Notes: a model not told the origin generated them from the sequence alone. A stretch of DNA of 64,000 nt from Planctomycetota bacterium (GCA_013286045.1 JABDGM010000007.1:1-64000); one strand, 5' to 3'; shown: positions 47,155 to 54,978, counted from the stretch's first letter. Made by a program: numbers and translations.

Positions 47155-48303
47155 ATGCTGTTCATCGGCGAAAAGAAAGCAGTTGCCCGGCGAAGTTTTG
47201 GTAAACAGCCGCTGCTAACACTTATACTGCTTCTGGCCGCGTGGGGGGGAAGCGCGCGCTATGAGCAATGCTCCGCGGCGGCAACGAGCACATCGACCTC
47301 AGCAAGCGGCACGGGTGCGTCTGCCTCGCACAATTCCGATATTGAAAAGCGGGTGCTTGATTTTCTTGCGGCTGGAAAACAGGCAGACGCCGAAATGCTG
47401 CTGCAGCACGAAATAGCTCAAGTGCCGGTAATACAGCAGGCGATCGGATTTCTAAACAATGGCGAGCCAACCCGCGGTTTGTCACTTGCCAAAGCGAACA
47501 GTGCCAAGTTCCAAGAAGCACAGCGCATACTCTTTTTGTACGGTGCCTGTTTGCGGAGTCGATTCGACGTGTATCAGGCTCGGCACGTGTTTCTAGTGAC
47601 TTATGACCGCAATACCCCTACCGGAATATGCGCTCTGTTTGTACTGCACCTTGATTCACTTGACCGTGATCCGGCCAAACATGCGGAAGCCTTGGCGGTG
47701 CTTAAAGATCTAAACACGCTGGTCGAGCAAAATCCGGATGACGTCGTGATACGATGGATGCTGGCCGTCGAGTGCCGCACTTGGAAGCAAAATGCGGTTG
47801 GCGTAGAGAATTTCAAGCGTATCCTTGAGAGCTGGCAGCCTGGGCCAGTGCTCGTCCATCAGACATATGCCAATCTCCTTGACGACCTCGGAAGGTCTGA
47901 CGAGGCGCTCATCGAAAGAAAAAAGGCCGTGGAGATGGAGCCGTCGGGCTGGAGCTACGATGGTCTTGCAAATACGCTCGCGAACTTAAAGCGCTATCCA
48001 GAGTCAAATGAAGCGCACGCAACTGCCGTAAAATTAAATCCAGTAAATTCTTCCCACTTGGCGAACTGGGCATCACATTTGAACGATCAAGGGAAGTTCC
48101 CTGAGGCAATCAATAAAGCCAAACAAGCAATTGAACTCGATAAGAAAAACACGAGGGCTTGGTGTACGTGGGGAAAGGTCCTTGAGGCGCTAGGAAATCG
48201 TGAAGACGCATTAGAAAAGTACAAGAGCGGTCTGGCGATTAATCCAAGTGACGCTTGGTTTCAAAAGAAGGTTGCCGAATTAGAATACGACAAATCGAAA
48301 TAG
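47155..48303 (+). CDS. Exported tetratricopeptide (TPR) repeat protein
   Basis: A 382-aa protein. The N-terminus has a basic start, then LLTLILLLAAWGGSARYEQC, a signal or lipobox-like segment, and a Ser/Thr/Ala-rich linker. Residues from about 190 onward form TPR hairpins, clearest as TYANLLDDLGRSDEALIERK, then GWSYDGLANTLANLKRYPES, HLANWASHLNDQGKFPEAIN and TRAWCTWGKVLEALGNREDA. At least four repeats are visible. TPRs scaffold protein-protein contacts. The partner is unknown; the neighbour at 46610 is a candidate. Confidence 0.82.
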   Translation: MLFIGEKKAVARRSFGKQPLLTLILLLAAWGGSARYEQCSAAATSTSTSASGTGASASHNSDIEKRVLDFLAAGKQADAEMLLQHEIAQVPVIQQAIGFLNNGEPTRGLSLAKANSAKFQEAQRILFLYGACLRSRFDVYQARHVFLVTYDRNTPTGICALFVLHLDSLDRDPAKHAEALAVLKDLNTLVEQNPDDVVIRWMLAVECRTWKQNAVGVENFKRILESWQPGPVLVHQTYANLLDDLGRSDEALIERKKAVEMEPSGWSYDGLANTLANLKRYPESNEAHATAVKLNPVNSSHLANWASHLNDQGKFPEAINKAKQAIELDKKNTRAWCTWGKVLEALGNREDALEKYKSGLAINPSDAWFQKKVAELEYDKSK

Positions 48304-48615
48304 TCGCGTATGGGCCACGCTACGCTTGGCACGAAAGAAAGGGTTTGCAGAGATCGAAACTGATCTTTCGCAATAGTTACGGAGGCAAAGGACTCAGTCA
48401 TTTCCATGCACTTGGAGACAACTGTACGAAGGCCGCCTGCGAACCACACGGCGCAACGGACCGTTCGGGCTAAACGCCCTTCGACTCATTGATATGTGCG
48501 GGTACCCGTCCAGCCATTCAGTGAACTCTTCTATGGGGTAATGTCGTGTTGCGTAATGAGGGCGTGTCCGAGGGCGTCCTGAGCGTCGGCGACCTAGAAA
48601 GCACAGAGGTTAGTC

Positions 48616-48758
48616 GCCAACTATCCTGGAGGCAGACATGCCAGCCGCGGGCTGGCATGTCCTTCAACTCTTCCCAATTTGGCAGGACACACAGACTCCG
48701 CTGCCGGTTGGTACGGATCGAACAATGGAACAGTCGACGGCGGCGTTGGAGACTAACG
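48616..48758 (+). promoter_or_regulatory. Conserved leader with perfect hairpin upstream of the integrase gene
   Basis: Runs up to the ATG at 48759. It contains a perfect 12-bp stem (GACATGCCAGCC / GGCTGGCATGTC, 48635-48661, GCG loop). It also holds boxes shared with the orphan copy at 32734-32876 (GGCAGGAC, CGGTTGGTACG, GGCGTTGGAGAC). GGAG lies 12 bases before ATG. It could be a structured leader RNA, an attachment site or a control element of planctomycete integrases. Confidence 0.6.
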
Positions 48759-49565
48759 ATGCCGACGACACTCGAATCTCTCGTAACCAAGTACCGCCGC
48801 TCGGGCAGCCCAGCACAACGAACGCGCGAAGAATACGCCACAACGCTTCGCAAGTGGTCACGTTGGGGCGGAGCCATTCCATTGGAGCAGTTTAGCAGGA
48901 AAGAGATCCGGGAGTTCCTAGACTGGGTCCACGAAGATGCCACAGCTCGACATGCTCGGAATCCAGGCCGCACTTCGAATAAAGTGCGATCACATCTGCG
49001 CGCTGTGTTGTCGTGGGCTTGGGAGCAAGACCTGGTCGATGCTCTTCCGCGATTTCCACAGATGAAACCGCAACGCGATGTTGCAGGGAGGAACTATCTA
49101 ACAAAGCCCGAACTCAACGCCCTCTACTTCGCGACCCATCAGTTGAAACGTCCGCGCGGTTGGAACCAAACGTTTTCGATCGGTGGTTACTGGCGCGCCG
49201 CCCTCGTTGTATTCTTCAATTATGGCGTTGATACCGGGACAGCATGGAAGACACTACCATTTCACGAGCCAATCCTCTGGCGGCACATCTCATGGGATCG
49301 ACGATCACCTGATCGTGAAATCAAAGAGCTCTGTCCCTGGGGCTGGCTCTTCTATCGACGTGTGAAAACCGACAAAACGTACTGGCGGCCGATGAACCGC
49401 ACAGTTCGATTGCACCTCAAGAGCATTATGCCCGCCAATCCGGATCTCGATGCTCCAGTGTACTTCGGCGGTGGGACTCGACCCAACAACCGATTCCGAT
49501 TGTTGTGTAATCTTGCCGGGATACCCCCGAAGAGCAGCGTTGAATCTGGCGAGCAGGTGCAGTAA
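48759..49565 (+). pseudogene. Planctomycete tyrosine recombinase, C-terminally truncated
   Basis: From ATG 48759, 268 codons. The core-binding domain is clear (TLESLVTKYRRSGSPAQRTR, SNKVRSHLRAVLSWAWEQDL). It continues into the catalytic domain as KRPRGWNQTFSIGGYWRAAL and YGVDTGTAWKTLPFHEPILW. The frame stops shortly after IPPKSSVESGEQVQ, before the usual WELKDLRKTC.., HxxR and Tyr segments. So the conserved His/Arg and catalytic Tyr are missing. The truncation point coincides with the junction to a minus-strand gene start, indicating a rearrangement. It is probably inactive. Confidence 0.78.
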
Positions 49566-49598
49566 CTTGGTGCGACGATTGGCACGTTTGGAGTCCAT
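49551..49598 (-). pseudogene. 5' stub of a small gene cut by the integrase junction
   Basis: On the minus strand the motif GTGCGCGGTAGAAT (49605-49618) is followed by GAAGGG and ATG 49598, which opens MDSKRANRRTKLLHLL. This start context equals that of intact small genes further right. Past about 49550 the frame runs antisense into the integrase coding sequence, so the gene body has been lost. Confidence 0.5.
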
Positions 49599-49604
49599 CC
49601 CTTC

Positions 49605-49618
49605 ATTCTACCGCGCAC
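49605..49618 (-). promoter_or_regulatory. GTGCGCGGTAGAAT element, site 1
   Basis: Seven nearly identical minus-strand copies occur in 49.6-59.5 kb; TAGAAT resembles a -10 box. This one precedes the truncated gene start at 49598 by 6 bases. Confidence 0.5.
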
Positions 49619-49622
49619 GTGG

Positions 49623-50066
49623 TTAACGTGCCGTCCACACGATCAGCTCCAGCCCAACGGCAACGAGCGTCGTGGCGATTAGGAGTGTGCGGAGTCCAAA
49701 GTGGAATGGAACGAAGGGCAGGACTGCTACCGTAGTAATCCCAACCGTTAGTACCCAGAACGGCGCGGCGAGATATACGATTCCGTTTCGCATTTTCAAT
49801 CCAGGGCGAATACCTGAGCCGCCCGCGTCCGTAGATTGTAGGAACCATCCTTTAGGTCCCATTCCTGGAGTGGGTGAAGTTGATAGCGGCGCATATATCA
49901 GAGCACTCGTAACACTGTCGGACTGAATTCCTAGCATCCACCCGCTTGCGTCAACGCGATGAAGCAGATCATTGGAAGCGTAGCTGCGCACCCACAACGC
50001 AACCAGCAACACGCAAGCGATTCCCCACACCACCGACCACGCAATTCGCAGCTTGCGGTATTTCAC
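49623..50066 (-). CDS. KHRKLRIAWSV/FSLRTLL-family membrane protein, copy 1
   Basis: A 147-aa member of the array family. It begins with GTG (50066) where the other copies have ATG, giving VKYRKLRIAWSVVWGIACVL. One TM helix is followed by a variable outer segment (SNDLLHRVDASGWML.., P/G/S-rich), then TM2 and the constant end FGLRTLLIATTLVAVGLELI. I preferred GTG to the upstream ATG 50132 because it keeps the family start and leaves room after the preceding gene. The family is found in many planctomycetes and has no known function. Confidence 0.72.
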   Translation of the reverse strand: MKYRKLRIAWSVVWGIACVLLVALWVRSYASNDLLHRVDASGWMLGIQSDSVTSALIYAPLSTSPTPGMGPKGWFLQSTDAGGSGIRPGLKMRNGIVYLAAPFWVLTVGITTVAVLPFVPFHFGLRTLLIATTLVAVGLELIVWTAR

Positions 50067-50098
50067 GGCGGCTGTTAATGCGCTGATGGAGAATAATC

Positions 50099-50293
50099 CT
50101 AGTTCCGCCAAAGCCACGTTGTAGACCAGCAAGTAAGGGCTACGAACGCCGTGAGCGCCATCATCATCGACAGGCTGAATCGGCCGCGCTTATCAAGTAG
50201 CACGAGAATCATGATTCCAATACCTAACGGCCCGGCGTTTACGCCGATGGCGGCGGCAAGCCCTAATACGAAACTGAATACGGCGCTGGACAT
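50099..50293 (-). CDS. Small two-helix membrane protein with RFSL segment
   Basis: A 64-aa protein. TM1 is SAVFSFVLGLAAAIGVNAG, followed by a short basic turn DKRGRFSLSMMMALTAFVAL, echoing the RFSLRTLL end of the array family. It starts 4 bp after the stop of the 50-aa gene, so the two are probably coupled. Unknown function. Confidence 0.6.
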   Translation of the reverse strand: MSSAVFSFVLGLAAAIGVNAGPLGIGIMILVLLDKRGRFSLSMMMALTAFVALTCWSTTWLWRN

Positions 50294-50297
50294 CCCC

Positions 50298-50450
50298 TCA
50301 TCCTAGTACCATGCCGATCGCGGCGACGCCCAGCGCTACAACTACGCCCCGAAGCCTTCTGTTGTTGCTGCTTTCTATAAGCTGCATTTGCGAGCGCTGG
50401 TTGTCCCGAATCTCGGTGAGCAACGGAACTATGGCTTCCTCGTTATTCAT
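50298..50450 (-). CDS. Tiny coiled-coil/TM protein (50 aa)
   Basis: From ATG 50450, the product starts NNEEAIVPLLTEIRDNQRSQ. This acidic helix is of a type common in short planctomycete proteins. A C-terminal TM helix follows (LRGVVVALGVAAIGMVLG). The stop is 4 bp before the next ATG. The consistent amphipathic helix plus TM and tight spacing support a real gene despite its size. Confidence 0.62.
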   Translation of the reverse strand: MNNEEAIVPLLTEIRDNQRSQMQLIESSNNRRLRGVVVALGVAAIGMVLG

Positions 50451-50471
50451 GGCACCAACCTACCGGGCGGG

Positions 50472-50717
50472 TTATTGAGTCTTAGTTTCCGCTTTCTCTG
50501 CGTAGCGTTTAAGTGTGCTGCGAAATGAATGTATTGCGGCAGGGAGGGCTGTCGCGAGGGCCACAAGAACAACTGGCGGGGCACTCGCCGTGAATATACC
50601 CAATGAGATCGCGATGGGCTTTTGGAGCTGCGGCACAAATAATGTCACGACAAACCCTATGAGGATTACCCCCACAAAAACGAACATCGCTCCGATGCTG
50701 GCTGTTATGTATCGCAT
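50472..50717 (-). CDS. Small two-TM membrane protein
   Basis: An 81-aa protein: TM1 ASIGAMFVFVGVILIGFVVT, TM2 SLGIFTASAPPVVLVALATA, then a short basic cytoplasmic tail (FRSTLKRYAEKAETKTQ). No family recognised. It has a GTGCGCGGTAGAAT-type element about 35 bases upstream and is followed by two further small genes in the same direction. Confidence 0.62.
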   Translation of the reverse strand: MRYITASIGAMFVFVGVILIGFVVTLFVPQLQKPIAISLGIFTASAPPVVLVALATALPAAIHSFRSTLKRYAEKAETKTQ

Positions 50718-50751
50718 CTAGCTCTCTCAACGCTTAATCGGAAGAACAGCA

Positions 50752-50764
50752 ATTCTACCGCGCG
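50752..50764 (-). promoter_or_regulatory. GTGCGCGGTAGAAT-type element, site 2
   Basis: Variant GCGCGCGGTAGAAT on the minus strand, about 35 bases before ATG 50717. Confidence 0.45.
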
Positions 50765-50820
50765 CCAAAAAGCCCGCCACCGGGACGCCACACGGTCGAA
50801 AGTGCCGATATGAAGGCCGC

Positions 50821-51298
50821 CTAGTGTATCGCCCACACGAATCGCCCCAACACGAGGGCAGCGAGTGTCATTGCGAGCAGAAGAGCACGGAGACTGAAGC
50901 GACTCGACCACCAAGGAAGCCACACAATCGTCGCGACTGTGGCATTTATTAAAAGCGCCAACCAAAGTGAAAGCTCTACGACGATTCCTGCTGGGCTCGA
51001 TGCGACCGCCAGCCCATTCGGAATAAGAACTCTTATATGGTTATTCTGCCACATCAGAAGATTGCGCGTCGCTCTCGGCATCTGATAGAAATAGACGTTC
51101 CAGTTTGCAAGATAATCGCTATACCCCGCACTTAACCTCATTCGCCCGGCTGCGTTGGAGATAGAGATATTCCTTCCGCCAATATTTCCCCTCAGTTCGA
51201 CTTGCCACCAATGACTTAGCACCCACAACGCTACCAGCAGCACCGCCGCGATCCCCCCACGTCACCGACCACGCGATTCGCAGCTTGCGGTGTTTCAT
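50821..51298 (-). pseudogene. Array-family membrane protein, frameshifted copy 2
   Basis: The conserved start (ATG 51298, KHRKLRIAWSVTWG) is in one frame and the rest (VALWVLSHWWQ... FSLRALLLAMTLAALVLG) in another. Removing one base from the run of six C (51253-51258, G on the coding strand) restores TWGIAAVLLVALWVLS. The copy also has the most diverged C-terminal DNA box. The frameshift sits in a homopolymer, so phase variation or sequencing error are alternatives to decay. Confidence 0.72.
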
Positions 51299-51332
51299 CG
51301 GTCCGAGTGACGCGCTAACGACGAACCGTTCG

Positions 51333-51740
51333 TTATCGGATTGCACCTGAGCGTGCCGGAGTAAAATCTCCGACGTTCGACGGCGGAGTCTTTGATGGGG
51401 GTGTAACTCGCTGTGTGCCGAATGACTCTATTCCTTCTACTAACGTAGCGCCATCCTTTAATGAGATGGAAAATCTTCTCGCTCGCGTAGTACTCTTATC
51501 TCCCTTCTCACTTTGTGTGGTAAACTCGACTGGCGAATTCTTCTCGCCATCTAGGACTATAATTTCGCGAGTTTGGTTGAGCGACACGCCCGACGCCCTA
51601 CCTGAAAACGAGGAAGATTCAACAAGCACACGACTGGCACTCGCGGAAATCGTGATTGCATGCTGGTCGGTTTCGATCCCTGTTGCTGACGCTGCGCAAA
51701 CAACTGCAAAATAGACGGTTGTCATCAGAATTCGGAACAT
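51333..51740 (-). CDS. Small secreted hypothetical protein
   Basis: A 135-aa protein with signal peptide FRILMTTVYFAVVCAASATG. The mature part is hydrophilic and Ser/Thr-rich (ITISASASRVLVESSSFSGR, LNQTREIIVLDGEKNSPVEF). No family recognised. It is the only clearly exported soluble protein inside the array and lies upstream of the frameshifted copy 2. Confidence 0.6.
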   Translation of the reverse strand: MFRILMTTVYFAVVCAASATGIETDQHAITISASASRVLVESSSFSGRASGVSLNQTREIIVLDGEKNSPVEFTTQSEKGDKSTTRARRFSISLKDGATLVEGIESFGTQRVTPPSKTPPSNVGDFTPARSGAIR

Positions 51741-51788
51741 GCTAAACCTCCTGCGTTAACCGGAGTCGAGACCGACACTCACAGCATT

Positions 51789-52682
51789 TTAGCTAAGCCA
51801 CACGATCAGCCCCAGCCCAACGGCAACAAGCGTCGTGGCGATTAGGAGAGTGCGTAGGCTGTAATGCACTAGACCAGCGAACGACGGAAACGCGCCGCAT
51901 ACAACTACGCACAGCGTAACGATCCAAATTGGAACATAGAGTTCAGTCACGCCGGTGGTGAGGCGCGCATAGTAGGGAGTCAGCTGCGAATAGGATGCGT
52001 GGCTTGGCCCCAAGTGTTCGAAAGCGCAGTAGCGAACTTTTGAGATTGCCCCAAAGTTAGGATCTGCAATGACACCGAGAAAGCCAAAGTCTGAGCCAAA
52101 GTAAAATTTCGCTTGGGTATTCTTGAGATTCTGCATGCCGCACACTCGATCGGCAACGTAGTAACTGCGCACCGAGAGTGCAATCAGAAGGACGCAAGCG
52201 ACTCCGCAGCCGGCCTGCCAGGCAAACCGCCAACCGGAGCGAATTCGGACATTCTTCAATTGACGCAATGCGGCGCGGAGGGTGGCAAGCAGCGCGCGGG
52301 CGTTGCGGCGCAACGGGATGTGTGGCGCTGCCGCGAAGAACGCCGACAGGAGTACAAAGTACACGTGCGGTCCAACGATACCTAGGCGACCGGCCAAGCG
52401 ATAGAACTGGAAGAACGGCGGAGTGATCGGGAGCTGAGTCTCCTCAAATCGAGCCAGCCGGTCGGCTGTCGACTCGTGCACTAGCTGCCAATGGAACGTA
52501 GCGAAACCTGCCGGCGGCACATTGAACCCGAGGCGACCACGCCACGATTCAACGATGGTGTCCCCGGTGTTTGTGGTCAGCGCATCATGCTGCCAAAAAC
52601 TGCGACTGAGGAGAAGCAGGATCGCGAAACCGATAACTCCCCATACAACCGACCACGCGATTCGCAGCTTGCGGTGTTTCAT
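51789..52682 (-). CDS. Array-family protein, double-length fused copy 3
   Basis: From ATG 52682 (KHRKLRIAWSVVWGVIGFAI), 297 aa. It contains two family units in tandem. The first unit has its own variable part and middle TM (VGPHVYFVLLSAFFAAAPHI) and ends in a degenerate LATLRAALRQLKN. A second start-like block then appears (SGWRFAWQAGCGVACVLLIA, SVRSYY). The second unit ends in the canonical YSLRTLLIATTLVAVGLGLI. The codon upstream of the true ATG in the longer frame has no homology. It looks like fusion of two neighbours by loss of the internal stop/start. Confidence 0.75.
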   Translation of the reverse strand: MKHRKLRIAWSVVWGVIGFAILLLLSRSFWQHDALTTNTGDTIVESWRGRLGFNVPPAGFATFHWQLVHESTADRLARFEETQLPITPPFFQFYRLAGRLGIVGPHVYFVLLSAFFAAAPHIPLRRNARALLATLRAALRQLKNVRIRSGWRFAWQAGCGVACVLLIALSVRSYYVADRVCGMQNLKNTQAKFYFGSDFGFLGVIADPNFGAISKVRYCAFEHLGPSHASYSQLTPYYARLTTGVTELYVPIWIVTLCVVVCGAFPSFAGLVHYSLRTLLIATTLVAVGLGLIVWLS

Positions 52683-52704
52683 CGTGTTAGTGCGCTGATG
52701 GGAA

Positions 52705-52908
52705 TTAATTTCTTGGAGGGTAGCCACGAAAACTTCGCCACAGAAAGGCCGCAGACAACGCGTAGCACGACAAGCCAGCAGCAGCCCCGAAATATTGGGC
52801 GAGCGGCCATTCGTGTAGCTGGACCGCAACTTCAATTATGGTCATGCCGGCTAAAAAGCAGAGCAGGACAAGCGGCTGCGGCGGAATCTTAAAACGGAAT
52901 AAGAGCAT
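52705..52908 (-). CDS. Small two-TM membrane protein
   Basis: A 67-aa protein with two hydrophobic helices (PLVLLCFLAGMTIIEVAVQL, YFGAAAGLSCYALSAAFLWR). The ATG follows the GTGCGCGGTAGGAT element by 6 bases. Family unknown. Confidence 0.6.
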   Translation of the reverse strand: MLLFRFKIPPQPLVLLCFLAGMTIIEVAVQLHEWPLAQYFGAAAGLSCYALSAAFLWRSFRGYPPRN

Positions 52909-52914
52909 CCCCTC

Positions 52915-52928
52915 ATCCTACCGCGCAC
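52915..52928 (-). promoter_or_regulatory. GTGCGCGGTAGGAT element, site 3
   Basis: The 3' end is 6 bases before ATG 52908, consistent with a -10 box and a leaderless mRNA. Confidence 0.5.
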
Positions 52929-52936
52929 CGGGCAGC

Positions 52937-53119
52937 CTATCGGCTGAAGAATAACAGGCCGATCAAGCCTATGACAATGTAAATAACGGCACGGGCAACA
53001 TCTAGCCACGCCAACTTCTCCAGCCACGCCGACGACTTCTCCCTCTCTTCGGGACTGAACAGACCCTTACGTTCCGTTTGTGGAATCGGCGGTATGTAGT
53101 CGCGGCGCTTGTCGCTCAT
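52937..53119 (-). CDS. Small single-TM protein, MxDKR-start type
   Basis: A 60-aa protein from ATG 53119: MSDKRRDYIPPIPQTERKGL, then a helix KLAWLDVARAVIYIVIGLIG. The start resembles MGDKRSER at 53453 and MDDKRSER at 59773, which suggests a second small-protein family in this region. The promoter-like element lies 7 bases upstream. Confidence 0.65.
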   Translation of the reverse strand: MSDKRRDYIPPIPQTERKGLFSPEEREKSSAWLEKLAWLDVARAVIYIVIGLIGLLFFSR

Positions 53120-53126
53120 GGCTTCG

Positions 53127-53140
53127 ATTCTACCGCGCAC
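53127..53140 (-). promoter_or_regulatory. GTGCGCGGTAGAAT element, site 4
   Basis: Ends 7 bases before ATG 53119; preceded on the minus strand by a GC-rich inverted repeat (CCGCCCTCGTGGCGG type). Confidence 0.5.
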
Positions 53141-53168
53141 AACAAAGACCGCCACGAGGGCGGGTGAG

Positions 53169-53453
53169 TTAGCGGGTCGGGAGAAAGAATTTAGAACTCA
53201 GGATTACCAACCCCAGTCCAGCCGCAAACAGCGTGATGGAAGTTAGAGCCATACGGATGCCAAATCTACGTTTTTGCAGTAACCAAGCTGATATTAATGC
53301 GACTGCGCTAAAAGTTGTAAAAATACTCTGGGGCCACAAATCGCCGTTTGGTTCAGCCGCCATTCCGATCAGAGCCCCAGCAAGTAACCAAGTCGTATAG
53401 CCTAGCGGCAATACGAGTCCGCCGCCCTCTCGCTCACTTCGCTTATCGCCCAT
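53169..53453 (-). CDS. Small membrane protein, MxDKRSER-start, FGIR-type end
   Basis: A 94-aa protein with about three TM helices. It starts MGDKRSEREGGGLVLPL and ends RRFGIRMALTSITLFAAGLG, structurally like the constant end of the array family. It overlaps the 29-aa gene's stop region by position (3 bp gap). Unknown function. Confidence 0.62.
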   Translation of the reverse strand: MGDKRSEREGGGLVLPLGYTTWLLAGALIGMAAEPNGDLWPQSIFTTFSAVALISAWLLQKRRFGIRMALTSITLFAAGLGLVILSSKFFLPTR

Positions 53454-53456
53454 ACT

Positions 53457-53546
53457 TCAGCCGCCCTGACGTCTCTCAATCTCATCCAAGCGCTGTTCAA
53501 CAGCAGCCTGCAAATCCACAATCGTTTCGCGTAGCTCTTCCGCCAT
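53457..53546 (-). CDS. Tiny helical protein (29 aa)
   Basis: From ATG 53546: MAEELRETIVDLQAAVEQRL, ending in a basic tail. An amphipathic helix, with 3 bp to the next gene. It may instead be the frame-shifted end of the overlapping 53652 gene, since together they would form one long helix. Confidence 0.42.
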   Translation of the reverse strand: MAEELRETIVDLQAAVEQRLDEIERRQGG

Positions 53547-53652
53547 CGCGTATCGGTCCTTGCAGATCGGCTAGTATATCGTCAGCTTGTGTTAGAAGCC
53601 GATCGAGCTTCGCCGACATTGATAAGAGCTTGGGTCGGAATTCAGTGGTCAT
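53497..53652 (-). CDS. Small helical protein overlapping its neighbours
   Basis: From ATG 53652: TEFRPKLLSMSAKLDRLLTQ, then ADDILADLQG. The start overlaps the stop of the 54037 gene by an ATGA-type junction, which suggests translational coupling. Reading past RDGGRAT is less convincing. A one-base shift would join it to the 53546 frame and form a longer coiled coil. Confidence 0.4.
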   Translation of the reverse strand: MTTEFRPKLLSMSAKLDRLLTQADDILADLQGPIRDGGRATRNDCGFAGCC

Positions 53653-54037
53653 CGCTAAATACAAGCGGATGCTGCCGAACTTTAACGTACCCATCGCCTT
53701 CCGGTTTCACCCCTACCAACGTTGCGAAGAAATCTTGCGTGCAAATTTCCTGATAGCGTTGCGGGGTAATATGTCCGCACATACTGACAGAAAACCTCAC
53801 GCGGCATCTAACAAAATCTGACCAACTTCGCTCAGCGATGTTTTGTTCAAGACGTGCGGTGTCATCGCCCATCCCGTTAAAATACTTATCACCAAACGAA
53901 TGAACGTTTGAAGAATTCAGAGTCCGAAAGAACGACCGAGCAATCGCAAGCGGTTTGTAATAGAAAATGTAGAGCAACATCGCAATAATTGCAGTGCTTA
54001 CCAGCAATCGGCGTAGCGAAAATCTGACGATTCGCAC
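53642..54037 (-). CDS. Membrane-anchored small protein, RFSLRRLL start
   Basis: A 131-aa protein that begins VRFSLRRLLVSTAIIAMLL, the helix motif that ends the array family, here at the N-terminus. It continues as an extracytoplasmic domain of about 100 aa with Cys in CRVRFSVSMCG and EICTQDFF. The arrangement is inverted relative to the array proteins. Function unknown. Confidence 0.62.
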   Translation of the reverse strand: MRIVRFSLRRLLVSTAIIAMLLYIFYYKPLAIARSFFRTLNSSNVHSFGDKYFNGMGDDTARLEQNIAERSWSDFVRCRVRFSVSMCGHITPQRYQEICTQDFFATLVGVKPEGDGYVKVRQHPLVFSDDH

Positions 54038-54045
54038 GAAGTCAC

Positions 54046-54140
54046 TTACCGTCGCGGTAACTTAGAGATAAACTCGCGTATCTCAATATACATAACCGGC
54101 TGACCGCGAACCGGATCAATGCAGGTATGCGCAATCCCGA
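54046..54140 (-). pseudogene. Duplicated C-terminal tail of the 54519 gene
   Basis: Reads GIAHTCIDPVRGQPVMYIEI and REFISKLPRR, which matches the end of the 54519-54881 protein (CIDPVPGQPVMYIGIREFIT). No start precedes it. It lies directly after the 54147 gene's stop, so a copy of the tail was duplicated or the gene was partly deleted. Confidence 0.7.
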
Positions 54141-54146
54141 CACGGT

Positions 54147-54512
54147 TCAGCCCCAGTAATTCAAATTGCCGAACGAACCAAAGAAGCGGGTGGCTCCAAA
54201 TCCGACAAGAACACTTTTCAATTCTTCTGACGGCGCACCGTAAACATCGAATTGCCGCCTACTGACCATGCTAGTGAATCTAGGCGCAAACCTTTCCACG
54301 AAGTTCTGCAAATGTGTCAGCGCAGAGTGTGAGTCAGCATATCGTTCGTAGACATGCACGGTTTGGCCATCGTGGCTGACGAACCGCTGGTAACTCAGAA
54401 CGCCGCGTTCGGTTTTGGTGGATTCGACCATTTCGACCGTGAGCGACAGAAAATCAACTAACTGACCTTCGTTGACCGCAAGTTCTACTCGCCACGAGAC
54501 CTCGGTGCTCAT
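54147..54512 (-). CDS. Antibiotic-biosynthesis-monooxygenase-like (ABM) protein
   Basis: A 121-aa single-domain protein. The ABM/dimeric alpha-beta-barrel pattern is WRVELAVNEGQLVDFLSLTV, then GVLSYQRFVSHDGQTVHVYE, RYADSHSALTHLQNF and RFAPRFTS. Such proteins are small cofactor-independent oxygenases or stress proteins. The gene is 6 bp after the 54519 gene, hence probably in one transcript. Confidence 0.72.
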   Translation of the reverse strand: MSTEVSWRVELAVNEGQLVDFLSLTVEMVESTKTERGVLSYQRFVSHDGQTVHVYERYADSHSALTHLQNFVERFAPRFTSMVSRRQFDVYGAPSEELKSVLVGFGATRFFGSFGNLNYWG

Positions 54513-54518
54513 TGTCTT

Positions 54519-54881
54519 CTACCCTCGCGGCAACTCAGTAATAAACTCGCGTATCCCAATATACATGACCGGCTGACCCGGAACCGGATCAATGCAGATA
54601 TGCCGGATTCCGGCTTTTGCTAAATCTGATTCCCCACTCTTCAGCCGATCAATCAGGCTGTCATAATCCGACACCGTATCCACGGCGACTTGAACATTCT
54701 TTGGCGGCCCGTGGTGCTGGGTATCCATCACCAGATGGAAGGCTCTGACCGCTTCGATCGACGTGAACAGGCAAAGGCACTCGTGGTTGCTCACGGTATT
54801 GCATTGCAGCGATTGACCATCATTACCGTAGAGAAAGTAGCACGGGTAGGTCATTCGGAATTCTTGATCGTCTTCTGGCAT
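54519..54881 (-). CDS. Hypothetical protein with PVMYIGIREF tail
   Basis: A 120-aa soluble protein, not recognised. It starts MPEDDQEFRMTYPCYFLYGN and ends CIDPVPGQPVMYIGIREF plus ITELPRG. The end occurs as orphan fragments at 54046-54140 and 60215-60262. The body has a Cys-rich stretch (LQCNTVSNHECLCLFTSIE). Confidence 0.6.
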   Translation of the reverse strand: MPEDDQEFRMTYPCYFLYGNDGQSLQCNTVSNHECLCLFTSIEAVRAFHLVMDTQHHGPPKNVQVAVDTVSDYDSLIDRLKSGESDLAKAGIRHICIDPVPGQPVMYIGIREFITELPRG

Positions 54882-54978
54882 AATTGCCGTCGCATAAGGC
54901 GTGGTTGGGAAGACATCTCCGAGCGATTAGAATTAAACAGTCGTCAAGGGGTCTTAGTACACGCCTGGGGAACTATCA

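Noticed and set aside
48616-48761. Retron-type msr/msd element
   Set aside because: The leader has a hairpin but no reverse transcriptase gene is present in the window.
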